A stretch of DNA of 64,000 nt from positions 1-64,000 of the forward strand of contig CALRNH020000013.1 in assembly GCA_943369485.1 (NCBI GenBank). The letters run 5' to 3'. Origin of the DNA: ATX-6F1 sp943369485. GTDB lineage: Bacteria; Cyanobacteriota; Cyanobacteriia; PCC-6307; Cyanobiaceae. The notes beneath the pieces were generated by a model, which worked only from the letters and a program-made list of their open reading frames with translations, searched no databases and had not been told where the DNA came from. The translations under genes were made by a program, and so were the position numbers. Shown in pieces: positions 17,584 through 25,784 of this stretch. Numbering within the stretch: the stretch's first letter is position 1; the number at the start of each line of letters is the position of its first letter.

Positions 17584-17886
17584 GGCTGCAACGAAGTGTT
17601 ACGAAAATTGTAACAGGTTGTAAAGGGGTTGAGGGCGGATCCTCTGGATGGTCGGGGTCAGGGTCGAGCCACCGCTCCCAGGGCCAGGATGGTTCAAGAG
17701 CCCACCGCAGGCCTGGCCTGTAGGGCGCCCCATCGAAGCAGGGCTTTTCGGGAAGCGGGCCAGGGTGGTGGTTCGTGACACAATTCGGTTAAATCAGCTA
17801 CAGACAGATCGGAACTGGCTCTTTCCAAAGCATGCTTATGGTTGATGAGCGGTTCGATCGTCCGCCTCTCAGCCCATCTCCCCTCA
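17584..17886. other. Intergenic region between divergent hli operon and 17887 gene
   Basis: About 300 bp. Apart from the HLR1-like promoter at its left end, only weak short ORFs on both strands are present (17599-17781 and 17694-17903 minus), neither with credible protein character. An AT-rich patch near 17775-17840 may hold the promoter of the plus-strand gene at 17887. Confidence 0.5.
17607..17624 (-). promoter_or_regulatory. hli: HLR1-like (RpaB) box and promoter of the hli operon
   Basis: Read on the minus strand the site is TTTACAACCTGTTACAAT, which matches the HLR1 consensus KTTACAWWNNKTTACAWW at all but one degenerate position. HLR1 is bound by the response regulator RpaB and controls high-light genes including hli. 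A sigma70-like pair overlaps it: TTTACA, 17 bp, TAACAC, ending ~15 bp before the Hli start codon. Within the site an inverted repeat TGTTAC-N7-GTAACA is also visible. Confidence 0.65.
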
Positions 17887-18066
17887 ATGGCCAAAGTCAC
17901 CACCAGTCCAGCCCGCGACCAGGCCCTTCGGGATTCGCTGCTCGTCCGTTATGCCGCCGCTGCCGCTGCCGGCAACATTGAGATGAAAAGGGCCCTCAAT
18001 CAGGAAGCCATCTACCTCGGCATCCAGCTCAACAGAATCGTCGGCCTGACACCAGGCAGCCACTGA
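17887..18066 (+). CDS. Small conserved-type hypothetical protein (59 aa)
   Basis: ATG 17887 is preferred over the upstream ATG at 17842, because the sequence from there (MAKVTTSPARDQALRDSLLV) reads as a coherent helical protein: a basic N terminus, an alanine-rich helix (RYAAAAAAGNIEMKRALNQE) and a final helix (AIYLGIQLNRIVG). No motif is recognised. The helical hairpin layout suggests a small regulatory or scaffold protein. Confidence 0.6.
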   Translation: MAKVTTSPARDQALRDSLLVRYAAAAAAGNIEMKRALNQEAIYLGIQLNRIVGLTPGSH

Positions 18067-18309
18067 AGCCACTGCAGGTTGAAGGCACCGCCTTCCCTGG
18101 TCGACCGGCCGTTGTTGAACCGTGCACTGAAGGGATCCTTAGGATCCATGGCACGGAAAGGGTTTCAGCCATCTGCCGGATCTTTTGAAGGCATGGCGGC
18201 GCCCATGGCCGTGCGGGTTCGCCATGGTTATCGATGCGTCGGTGATTTGTTCAAAACCCGCTTAAGCTCCGCGCCTGAACGGTCGCGCTCCCATCAGGAG
18301 ATCATGGAG

Positions 18310-18726
18310 ATGAGTGCTTCAGGGGTGGCGGGGTTCCCGGAGCGAAGGCACACGCGTTTTCCCTTGCCCTCCAACCTGGCGCCGGTGATCGCCGAGTTCC
18401 ACGGCCCCTCGGCCGAGGTGCTCCCCGGCCGCCTCTGGGACATCAGCTCCGCCGGTGCTTGCCTCTATCTTTCCCGCACGGCGATGGTGGCCGAGAACAC
18501 CCTTGGCGTGTTGATGGTGCGGCTGCCGAACAGCCTCGAGGAGCTGTCCCTGCCGGTGCAGGTCTGCTGGTCCACGACGCCCTCTCCCACCACCACCTTG
18601 GTGGGCATGGTGTTCAGCGAGGGTCTGCTGGCTCCCGGCACCTTCCTGGACGAGTACATGAAAGGCTCCTGGGCCGAGCGACTGGAGCACTTCCGCACAG
18701 CCCAGGTGACCCGCTTTTTTTCATAG
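18310..18726 (+). CDS. PilZ domain protein (putative c-di-GMP receptor)
   Basis: About 138 residues. The PilZ signature is present: RRHTRF (the RxxxR motif, residues ~14-18) and DISSAGACLYL (D/NxSxxG, ~45). c-di-GMP binding would be predicted from these residues. An AGGAG at 18296-18300 is well spaced for ATG 18310; ATG 18304 is very close to it. The frame is open back to 18079 but the upstream sequence has no recognisable domain. The last 6 bp overlap the convergent hydrolase gene. Confidence 0.85.
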   Translation: MSASGVAGFPERRHTRFPLPSNLAPVIAEFHGPSAEVLPGRLWDISSAGACLYLSRTAMVAENTLGVLMVRLPNSLEELSLPVQVCWSTTPSPTTTLVGMVFSEGLLAPGTFLDEYMKGSWAERLEHFRTAQVTRFFS

Positions 18727-21549
18727 GGTCAGGGGCGCCAGGGGCTCGATCTCCGGCCTCCGGCCCCCCACCTGGTTGGTGCGCAGCACCAGGGCTGAGG
18801 CCCCGTGCTCGAGGAAGACCTTCAGCACGGTGTCGGAAGCGAGCCGCGGCAGCATCGTGCGCCAGCTGCTCAGACCCCGAGCCAGGTTGGCCAGGGGCCG
18901 ATCCTCCAGGCTGCTGCCCAGCAGGTAGGCGTTCTGGCGCCAGTCGGCGCAGGTGCGCCCCAGGGGCTGCAACTCCCGCCACAGGGCCCGCTCCAGCCGC
19001 AACAACTGCGCCAACCGTTGGGCCTGATCAGGGTTCTCCCGCTCCCACTCCCGGCGCAGGGAGGGATCCACGGCCTCGATCTGCTCCCTCAGCAGCCGGA
19101 TGGCGCCGAACAGGGCCTGGTTGGAATCCTGGGCGCAGTTGTTGGCGGGCCCCACGAAGCTGGCGCCGGTGCCATCCCCCACCCGGTAGCGAGCGGTCAT
19201 CGCCGCCAACTGGCGCTCGAACAGGGCCAGGGGCGAGCGCACCTCGCCCCCCACCTGGTAGGGGTCTGTGAAGGGCGGGAAGCGGATCAGGATGTCGGCC
19301 ACGGGCCGGGTGCCGAGCCAGCCCGCCTGCCGATCGCCCATGTAGCGCCACCAGCTGTGGGCGCCGGCGATCAGGCCATCGTCGTTGTGGGCATACACCT
19401 GGTGATAGTCGATCGCCAGCGATGGCTCGCGGGCCAGCGGTTCGAGCACCACCTCGGCCGTGCCGTAGGCGAAGTGGCCGAAGATGATCCCCGAGGCAGC
19501 GGCGGCCTCCCGCCGCTGACCACCGATGCAGCCGTAGACGTGCAGCACCAGCAGGCGATCGCCGATGCGCCAGTCGGCGAGCAGGGCCCGGGGATCCCCC
19601 TGACGACCGCTCACCAGCACCGTGCTGAGGCTGCCGGCCGTGGTGTCGGCCCAGGCCTCGCGTTTGACGTAGCGCCAGGCGGCGCGCCGGCCGCTGATCA
19701 CCCGCTCCGGTGCCAGGCGCAGCAGGGCCCGCGGCGCCATCGACTGCACCACCAGATGGCCCTCGCCATCGCTCACCCCGGCCACGTACCAGCCTTCTCG
19801 GTTCGGGCGGAGCTGCTCCAGGTCGGTGCTGCTGTTCGGTGGCAGCCCCTGGCGGTTGGCGATCGGCTCCGGCAGGCGCAGCTCCAGGGGCGCACCGCAG
19901 AAGCTGCGGCGCCCTGGGTCGTAGGCCACCGCTTGCCAGCGGTCGCCGCCCAGGGACTTCTGGAACTGCACCAGGGCCAGGGCCAGGCCGGTGGTCTGGC
20001 GGGGCTCGGCGCTGATCCTCAGCTGCGGCGCACCGCTGGCCGTCTCGATGTGCACCGGCTCCGGCAGGGCCACGAACTGGTCGTTGAAGGGGCGGGCGCC
20101 GGCCAGGGATTCCAGCGGCGTCACCTGGCGCCAGCCCTCCAGGCGCACGGGGTGCACCACCCCCTGGCGAAGGCTGTAGCGCGCTTCCTCACTGAAGTGC
20201 ACGTCGAAAACGATCGCGGCCAGGCGGGGGTCGTCCCAGTGCAGGCGCAGGGTGCGGCCCACCAGTTCCGCCGCCTCGGCCGGCGCCTGGAACAGCTCGA
20301 AGTCCACGCCGCCGTCGCGGTGCTCAGGGGCCGGCAGGATCAGGCGGCCGAGCCAGCGGTCCAGAGGCCGGAAGGGGCCGGGGGCGGGCCGCAGCGGCCC
20401 GGTGTCCCGGGCCCGATCGAGCTGGTGCCAGAGATTCGCCCGGGCCAGCCCGTAGCTGCTGCCCTCCGGGAGCGCCAGGGGCGGCTCCACCTGCCGCTCG
20501 CCCAGGATCGCCGCCACCAGATCCAGGGTCTGCTCCAGGTGGCTGCGGCCATCGGGGAGCAGGGCCTCGCCATCGAGCAGGCCGCCGGGCAGCTCGTGGC
20601 CCACGGGGCCCAGGGGGATCAGGCTCACCTTCCCCCGTCGCTGGGCCCGGTTCCAGTAGGAGAGAGCCACCTGGGGCCAACGCCGGGGGAAGACGATTCG
20701 CCCGAAGCGCTCGACGCCGTCGCGCTCGCCCACCAGGTGGTAGAGGTGCTGAACCTGGAGGAAGGGGTTGCCGCCGGAAAACACGCCCCCCAGGGAGATC
20801 ACCTCGATCGGGGCCTCCAGGGCGCGGCGCAGGTAGGGCAGAGCCCCCATCGAAATCTGGCCGCCACCGCTGAACCCCAGCAGGGTGATCGGCAGGCCTG
20901 CGCCGAGCGGGTAGCCGTTGGCCACCAGGCTGTCGACGATCACCTGGGCGATGCCCTGGTTGTAGATCGGCCCGTAGCGCTCATCGGCGGAGACCGCCAC
21001 CACGGTGACGTTGCGCAGGTTGATGATCAGCCCCAGCAGGCTGCGGGGGTTCTTCAGGCGCAGGCGGTCCACCCAGCGCCAGAACACCGCCAGCCAGCCC
21101 TTTTCAGTCAGCGGCACGTTGACCACCGAGTAGGGCATGATCCCGCGCACGATCGGGATGTCATCCGGCAGCCGCTGGGCCAGGCGGCGCAGGAAGTCTT
21201 CGCCTTCGGGCAGGGCCTCGGCGGAGGCCTGGCCGATGCCATCGAGGTAGACGACCATGCGGGCCAGGGGCTGATCGCCGCGCCGCGGTGCCGCCAGCAC
21301 CCCCGTCGCCGGATGGCCCTCCACGCCGCTTCCATACCAGCCCGCCCACCAGCCAAGGGCTTCGAGCGGAGCGAGCAAGGCGGCGATCAGGAACAGAACA
21401 AGGCCGATCGTGACCAGATCGAGGGCGAAGCCGAAGGTTTGATGCAGCAGCGCGTACAGCGGGGCCAGGGCCAGGCCGGCGCCCGGCAGCAGCGCCAGGG
21501 CCAGGGCAGCCAGCAGCCACCAGCGGCGGGAGAAAGGGGGCAGCCTCAT
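18721..21549 (-). CDS. Large membrane-anchored alpha/beta-hydrolase-like protein (~942 aa)
   Basis: Start ATG 21549 (MRLPPFSRRWWLLAALALAL): two N-terminal transmembrane segments (about residues 10-60) precede a long soluble region. A serine-hydrolase nucleophile elbow is visible as TLLGFSGGGQISMG (~residue 245, GxSxG), preceded by RMVVYLDGIGQA. The C-terminal third contains SFVGPANNCAQDSNQALFGA and SWWRYMGDRQAGW blocks that look conserved but are unfamiliar. The frame is open to 21705, but the residues before M are arginine/alanine rich and overlap the upstream gene. Its ATG overlaps the stop of the Yip1-like gene (ATGA), so the two are translationally coupled. Substrate unknown. Confidence 0.75.
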   Translation of the reverse strand: MRLPPFSRRWWLLAALALALLPGAGLALAPLYALLHQTFGFALDLVTIGLVLFLIAALLAPLEALGWWAGWYGSGVEGHPATGVLAAPRRGDQPLARMVVYLDGIGQASAEALPEGEDFLRRLAQRLPDDIPIVRGIMPYSVVNVPLTEKGWLAVFWRWVDRLRLKNPRSLLGLIINLRNVTVVAVSADERYGPIYNQGIAQVIVDSLVANGYPLGAGLPITLLGFSGGGQISMGALPYLRRALEAPIEVISLGGVFSGGNPFLQVQHLYHLVGERDGVERFGRIVFPRRWPQVALSYWNRAQRRGKVSLIPLGPVGHELPGGLLDGEALLPDGRSHLEQTLDLVAAILGERQVEPPLALPEGSSYGLARANLWHQLDRARDTGPLRPAPGPFRPLDRWLGRLILPAPEHRDGGVDFELFQAPAEAAELVGRTLRLHWDDPRLAAIVFDVHFSEEARYSLRQGVVHPVRLEGWRQVTPLESLAGARPFNDQFVALPEPVHIETASGAPQLRISAEPRQTTGLALALVQFQKSLGGDRWQAVAYDPGRRSFCGAPLELRLPEPIANRQGLPPNSSTDLEQLRPNREGWYVAGVSDGEGHLVVQSMAPRALLRLAPERVISGRRAAWRYVKREAWADTTAGSLSTVLVSGRQGDPRALLADWRIGDRLLVLHVYGCIGGQRREAAAASGIIFGHFAYGTAEVVLEPLAREPSLAIDYHQVYAHNDDGLIAGAHSWWRYMGDRQAGWLGTRPVADILIRFPPFTDPYQVGGEVRSPLALFERQLAAMTARYRVGDGTGASFVGPANNCAQDSNQALFGAIRLLREQIEAVDPSLRREWERENPDQAQRLAQLLRLERALWRELQPLGRTCADWRQNAYLLGSSLEDRPLANLARGLSSWRTMLPRLASDTVLKVFLEHGASALVLRTNQVGGRRPEIEPLAPLTL

Positions 21550-22160
21550 CGCCGTCCCGCACGCAGCAGAGCCTGCAGCCGCGGCCGGTCGCTGACCACG
21601 GCGACGCCGGCGGCCCGATCCAGCAGTTGCTGCCCCAGGGCGATCACCGGTTGGCCGGCGGTGCGCTCCAGCAGCTGGCTCACCAGCCAGCCGCCGATCA
21701 GACAACCGAAGGCGTTCCAGGACCCCAGACCGGTGACCGCGTGCAGTCCCACCACGAAGGCGATCGCGGTCCAGAGCGAGAGCAGCGACAGCAGCGGCAC
21801 CCCCAGGTAGGGCAGCACCCCCAGGAAGCTCAGCAGCTGGGGGGCGTAGGCCAGGGCGAGGGCGCGCACCACCATGGCCAAGGGGACGGGGTTACGGAAC
21901 ACCAGCTGCGCCACCAGCGCGGTGCTCAAGCTCCAGACCAGGAACCCAACGGCAAACAACAGCGTCTGCACCAGCAGGGTGAGCAGAAAGCGCAGGGGCG
22001 TGACCCGGTTGATGAACAGGATGAATCCCTGGGCGATTTCTCGCGATAGCCCCGCCGCCAGCACCAGCGGCAGCCCCAGCCCCGGCAGTTCCCGCAGGGC
22101 GCGGAAGCTGGCTGGATCAAGGGCCAGGGCCCCGGGAATCACCTCGCTGAAGCCCACCAC
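21546..22160 (-). CDS. Yip1-like polytopic membrane protein
   Basis: About 204 residues from a GTG at 22160 (VVGFSEVIPGALALDPASF); the frame is open further upstream into the divergent ArsM-like gene but that part has no protein character. After an amphipathic N terminus (REIAQGFILFINRVTPLRFL) come five hydrophobic segments, with the Yip1/YIPF-type arrangement (FRNPVPLAMVVRALALAYAP, then GLHAVTGLGSWNAFGCLIG). It is the first gene of a two-gene unit with the large hydrolase, which suggests the two proteins act at the same membrane. Confidence 0.72.
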   Translation of the reverse strand: MVGFSEVIPGALALDPASFRALRELPGLGLPLVLAAGLSREIAQGFILFINRVTPLRFLLTLLVQTLLFAVGFLVWSLSTALVAQLVFRNPVPLAMVVRALALAYAPQLLSFLGVLPYLGVPLLSLLSLWTAIAFVVGLHAVTGLGSWNAFGCLIGGWLVSQLLERTAGQPVIALGQQLLDRAAGVAVVSDRPRLQALLRAGRR

Positions 22161-22232
22161 AGCCGGATCCGGAGCTGCCCATCGTTGTACTCCCCCGGCG
22201 CCAGACTGTCCGTTCCCTTCGCCCTGGCTCCC

Positions 22233-23258
22233 GTGCACAGCGCCGTTCAGGAGTACTACGGCAGCACCCTGGCGGGCACGGGCGATCTGCGCACGGATGC
22301 CTGCTGCGATGCCAGCGCCCTGCCTGAACATCTGAAGCCGCTGCTAGCGCGCCTCCACCCCGAGGTGCTGGAGCGCTACTACGGCTGTGGCCTGGTGGCG
22401 CCGCCCTTGCTCGAAGGCATGCGGCTGCTGGATCTGGGCTGCGGCAGCGGCCGGGATGTCTACCTGCTGGCCCAGCTGGTGGGGGCCACGGGCGAGGTGA
22501 TCGGCGTCGACATGACCCCCGAGCAGCTGGCGGTGGCCGAAGCTCACCGAGCCTTCCAGGCCGAGGCCTTCGGCTACGCCAACGTGCGCTTGTTTCTGGG
22601 CCTGATCGAGCAGCTCGAGCTGTTGCCCCTGGAACCGGCCAGCTTCGATGTGGTGGTCTCCAACTGCGTGGTCAATCTCAGCGTCGACAAACTGGCGGTG
22701 TTGAGGGGGGTGCGGCGGCTGCTCAAGCCGGGAGGTGAGCTGTACTTCGCCGATGTCTACGCCGATCGGCGTGTGCCGATCGAACTGCAGGACGATCCGG
22801 TGCTCTACGGCGAATGCCTGAGCGGGGCGCTGTACAGCGCTGATTTCCTCAGGTTGGCCCGTCAGTCGGGTTTCGCCGATCCGCGTCTGGTGGAGGAGCG
22901 GCCCCTGGCGGTCAACGATCCGGAGCTGGCGGCGAAGCTGGGGGAGCTGCGCTTCCGATCGGCCACCTACCGGCTGTTTGCTCTTGAGGGGCTGGAGGAG
23001 AGCCGGGAGAACTACGGTCAATCGGCGACCTATCTCGGCACCGTTGCCGACCACCCTGAGAGGTTCGGCTTCGATCAGCAGCTGGGCTTTGCGCGCGGTG
23101 TGGCTCAGCCGGTGGATGGCAACACGGCACGGATGCTCGCCGAGAGCCGCCTGGCGCCCCACTTCGAGCTGCGGGGCGATCGCTCCCGCCACCGGGGCCC
23201 GTTCGTGGCCGCCGAGGCGGCTCTGGTAGCTGTGTCTGGGCCCGGCTGTTGTGGCTGA
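22233..23258 (+). CDS. arsM: ArsM-like arsenite S-adenosylmethionine methyltransferase
   Basis: 341 residues from GTG 22233. The sequence follows the ArsM/AS3MT family closely: an N-terminal VQEYYGSTL helix, the arsenic-binding cysteines in LRTDACCDAS (Cys24/25) and YYGCGLVAP (Cys52), SAM motif LLDLGCGSGRDVYLLAQLVG, GVDMTPEQL, the catalytic-site SNCVVNLS, and the C-terminal YADRR, YGECL and GALY blocks. It ends in GPGCCG. The reaction would be methylation of As(III) to less toxic or volatile species. No other ars gene (arsB/arsC/arsR) is nearby. A TTG at 22185 is an alternative start. Confidence 0.85.
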   Translation: MHSAVQEYYGSTLAGTGDLRTDACCDASALPEHLKPLLARLHPEVLERYYGCGLVAPPLLEGMRLLDLGCGSGRDVYLLAQLVGATGEVIGVDMTPEQLAVAEAHRAFQAEAFGYANVRLFLGLIEQLELLPLEPASFDVVVSNCVVNLSVDKLAVLRGVRRLLKPGGELYFADVYADRRVPIELQDDPVLYGECLSGALYSADFLRLARQSGFADPRLVEERPLAVNDPELAAKLGELRFRSATYRLFALEGLEESRENYGQSATYLGTVADHPERFGFDQQLGFARGVAQPVDGNTARMLAESRLAPHFELRGDRSRHRGPFVAAEAALVAVSGPGCCG

Positions 23259-23266
23259 GAACTGTT

Positions 23267-23821
23267 GTGGCTGAAGTGGCCGGCCCCTATGCCCTCTGGC
23301 TGCTGCCGGCATCGGAGCAGGCCCAGGTTCTGCTTGCCCTGATCGAGCGTTTGGCCGGGCGCTACGAAGCATCCGTCTTCGCCCCCCACGTGACCCTCTG
23401 TGCTGGGGTTGGATCGGGAGCTCGGGAGCCTCTGCTGGAGGCCAGCGCTCAGTTGGCCAAGCGCCTGGAGCCCACGGAACTGGCGCTGGCCGGGCCCGCC
23501 TGGTGCGATGACTTTTTCACGTTTTTCTACCTGCCACTGCCGGAGCCGGCTGCCACCGCGTTGCTGGAGCAGGCCCACGCGGCCTTCCCGGGCAGTGGTG
23601 GGCCTCTGGTGGGCCCCCACCTCAGCCTGCTCTACGCCGAGCCCGGACCCGGGCGTCAGGGTGGCGCCATCGATCGGGCGGCCCTGGCCCGGGAGCTGGC
23701 GCCGGAGCTGCCGGCTCGGCTTGGCTTCGAGGCCCTTGCCCTGGTGCGACCGGGACCGGGTGGCTGGCGCCAGGGCTGGCCCTGGAGAGTGGAGGCGCGA
23801 TTCAGCCTGGGGGCGGTGTAG
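23267..23821 (+). CDS. 2H phosphoesterase (2'-5' RNA ligase / cyclic phosphodiesterase-like)
   Basis: About 184 residues with two HxT/S motifs: HVTLCAG near residue 40 and HLSLLYAE near 119. This is the catalytic pair of the 2H superfamily, which acts on cyclic nucleotide phosphates or 2'-5' RNA. The N terminus AGPYALWLLP is the usual first strand. GTG 23267 gives an 8-bp gap after the ArsM-like gene; a TTG at 23249 would overlap it. Probable two-gene operon, though no functional link to arsenic is known. Confidence 0.8.
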   Translation: MAEVAGPYALWLLPASEQAQVLLALIERLAGRYEASVFAPHVTLCAGVGSGAREPLLEASAQLAKRLEPTELALAGPAWCDDFFTFFYLPLPEPAATALLEQAHAAFPGSGGPLVGPHLSLLYAEPGPGRQGGAIDRAALARELAPELPARLGFEALALVRPGPGGWRQGWPWRVEARFSLGAV

Positions 23822-24304
23822 GCGTCACGAGCCGAGTCCCCGAAGGCGGCCCTGTCCGCGGCCTACCAGACCACCGGCCTGGTGTGCTGGCGGGGTAGCA
23901 GCAGCGAGGGCGGCAGGGCCAGGTCCTCCATTAAGGAGAGCGTCCCGGCCTAGGTGTGCAGCGCATCACGAAAGAAGCTGCTGGGACAGGCGTTCTCGAC
24001 CCGGTTGCGGTCGTTGGCGTCTGGCCCCTTGGCGTCGGGCGGCAGGTGGACGCAGCGTCGATTGGTGCCGCCCGGTGTGTCGAGCAGGTTCCAGCATTCG
24101 AAGCAGAGCTGCAGCTGCTCCGGGAGGGACCGGAGGGTGGCGTGCTCCCGCCAGGGCCTGCACTTCAGGCGGAGAGTGCGGCAGCCACTTGTTGCGGGAT
24201 CGGTTGCGACTCCTGGTGGCCAAGCGCGGACTTCGGCTGTGGACCGTGGCCACTGGCCGAGGAAAGGGCGTTCAAGGCCCGTCGAGTTCGGCCTGCAGGC
24301 TCTA
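23822..24304. other. Region without a convincing gene between 2H phosphoesterase and YhaV toxin
   Basis: About 480 bp. Overlapping ORFs run on both strands (23950-24330 minus, 23954-24514 plus), but codon usage is irregular and none has a recognisable domain. The minus ORF is rich in Cys, Arg and Pro (PEQLQLCFECWNLLDTPGG). It could be the decayed remnant of an accessory gene; I cannot identify it. Confidence 0.4.
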
Positions 24305-24730
24305 CTACCAGTCCGCCGGCAGGTCACCACGGCGCACCATCTGCTGGAAGACGGCGTAGCCGTCGTTGGGATCGCCGTCCTTGCGGGGAAAGCCCAGCCA
24401 GAGGATCAGCATCACTCTGCGGCCATCGGCCTCAAAGGTCCGAAAGAAGAGGCGGTAGCGATCGGGCAGACCCAGCCCCTTGAGCCGTCCATAGCGGCGC
24501 AGCGGACCCGTTAAGCCAAAGCGAGCGGCATGGGGATCTGCCGCGATCCGCTCCTTGATACCCTCCATCACCGCGGCCTGCAGCTTGACCTGGGGGTGCT
24601 GAAGATAGCTCTGCTGGTCGAGTTCCTGCTTGAGACGCTTGACCTCAGCTTTGAGCTGCTCGTACTGGCGCGCGAACAGATGGGGCTGGAAGACGATCTC
24701 CCAGCCATGGCGCACCAGCGCCGGGCTCAT
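24305..24730 (-). CDS. yhaV: YhaV family toxin of a type II toxin-antitoxin system
   Basis: 141 residues in the YhaV pattern: an N-terminal WEIVFQPHLFARQYEQL helix, a second helix with lysines (EVKRLKQELD), RIAADPHAARFGLTGPLRRY, the ribonuclease-core strand YRLFFRTFEADGRRVMLILW, and the C-terminal NDGYAVFQQMVRRGDLPADW. YhaV of Escherichia coli is a RelE-superfamily mRNA endonuclease paired with PrlF. The ATG overlaps the stop codon of the upstream antitoxin remnant (ATGA), the usual antitoxin-then-toxin order. The toxin frame is intact although the antitoxin is not. Confidence 0.85.
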   Translation of the reverse strand: MSPALVRHGWEIVFQPHLFARQYEQLKAEVKRLKQELDQQSYLQHPQVKLQAAVMEGIKERIAADPHAARFGLTGPLRRYGRLKGLGLPDRYRLFFRTFEADGRRVMLILWLGFPRKDGDPNDGYAVFQQMVRRGDLPADW

Positions 24731-25034
24731 TCCTGTGCAGGTGCGACCGCGACCTCCATCGCGTCCACCATGACACCGGCGAGCAGCTCATCGTCTTCTG
24801 CCGCCATCGCCTCGGAGTAGGGCACAGGCCCGGCATGAGGCTCTTGTCCTCCGGCTCAGCGCCCTGGCGCTCGCTGGGCTCGAAGCGCAGGAGCATGGTG
24901 TCGTTGCTGAGCACCTCCACCTGTCCTGGGGCGCCGGTGAACTGGTGGTGGTCGCGGTAGTAGGCGGCAGGAAGCCGCAGACCGGAGGAGGTGCCGATCT
25001 GGGACGGGGTGACGCGGTAGCGGGAAGAAGCCAT
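24727..25034 (-). pseudogene. Frameshifted AbrB/MazE-type antitoxin partner of YhaV
   Basis: The N-terminal part (from ATG 25034: MASSRYRVTPSQIGTSSGLR, then LPAAYYRDHHQF and VEVLSNDTMLLRFEP) reads as an AbrB/MazE-like swapped-hairpin DNA-binding domain. The expected C-terminal toxin-binding tail (PYSEAMAAEDDELLAGVMVD) continues in another frame from about 24818 to the TGA at 24727. The total of 308 nt is not a multiple of three. The usual hydrophobic linker between these parts seems to be missing, suggesting a deletion plus frameshift rather than one miscalled base. Confidence 0.75.
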
Positions 25035-25784
25035 GGCAGAAGCACCCAAGCGCAGTGGACTTACATCGTGTTAGTCCAAGGTCTAGGGCCTTCTGGTCGT
25101 CGTGGCCATGGCCTGCACGGAGGAATTGGCTGGCTTCCGCCAACGGCCAATAAGGGCCCTTGATTGCCAGATCTGCCAATCCAGACCCTTCAGGTTTCAA
25201 GCGCCAGCGCCACGACCCGCAGGCTGCAGGCGACGCTGATCTCCGTCCACTGCTCCAGCGTCATACCCAGCCCCTCTGGCAGTTCGGCTGGCGGGCAGAC
25301 CCTCCCTCAGCAGCTTCTGGCCGCTGGCTTAGAGATCCCGCCAGGACGGCGGCACCTTGATCGCAAAGCCGTGGTCCCGCAGGTCGTGGGTGATTTCGCC
25401 GTTGGCGTAGGTGCGGGCCTGGGGGCGAAACGATTGCCCACCCGTCCCATCGAAGCGAGCCGCCGCCTTGAGCCATCCGATCAGCGCAAGCTGCCGCAGA
25501 TCATCGAAGGGATGGGTGGTTCGCCCGGCAAAGTTTCCACGGTGTTCCTCAAGGCCTCCGGGGGAACGATGGACTCAGGACGCACCAAGCGCTGCAGCGG
25601 GGCCTGGCTGACCGTGAAGGCGGGTTGGGCACAGACCCCAGGGAAAGAGCTTGTGCCGTCGCCTGAATGCGCCGCCCCATGGCCAGCATTGTGCCCCTCC
25701 TGACGGGGAACGAATCGTTGCCCGGAGGCAGAACAGCCCTGGGGCTGGCGGCAACATGCCCATTAACCAAACAAATCCGGCGCA
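25035..25784. other. Accessory region with decayed minus-strand coding fragments
   Basis: About 750 bp. On the minus strand, FTVSQAPLQRLVRPESIVPP (from ~25620) continues in another frame as LRQLALIGWLKAAARFDGTG and then GEITHDLRDHGFAIKVPPSW RDL ending in TAA near 25332. Together they look like one gene of ~110 codons broken by a frameshift near 25505. I do not recognise the family. A further minus fragment near 25050-25200 (MKPEGSGLADLAIKGPYWPL) is equally uncertain. No intact gene is supported. Confidence 0.4.

Noticed and set aside
18805..21810. 1,001-codon plus-strand ORF
   Set aside because: It is the shadow of the large minus-strand hydrolase in GC-rich DNA; its translation is low-complexity (Gln/Gly/Ala/Pro/His) with no domain.
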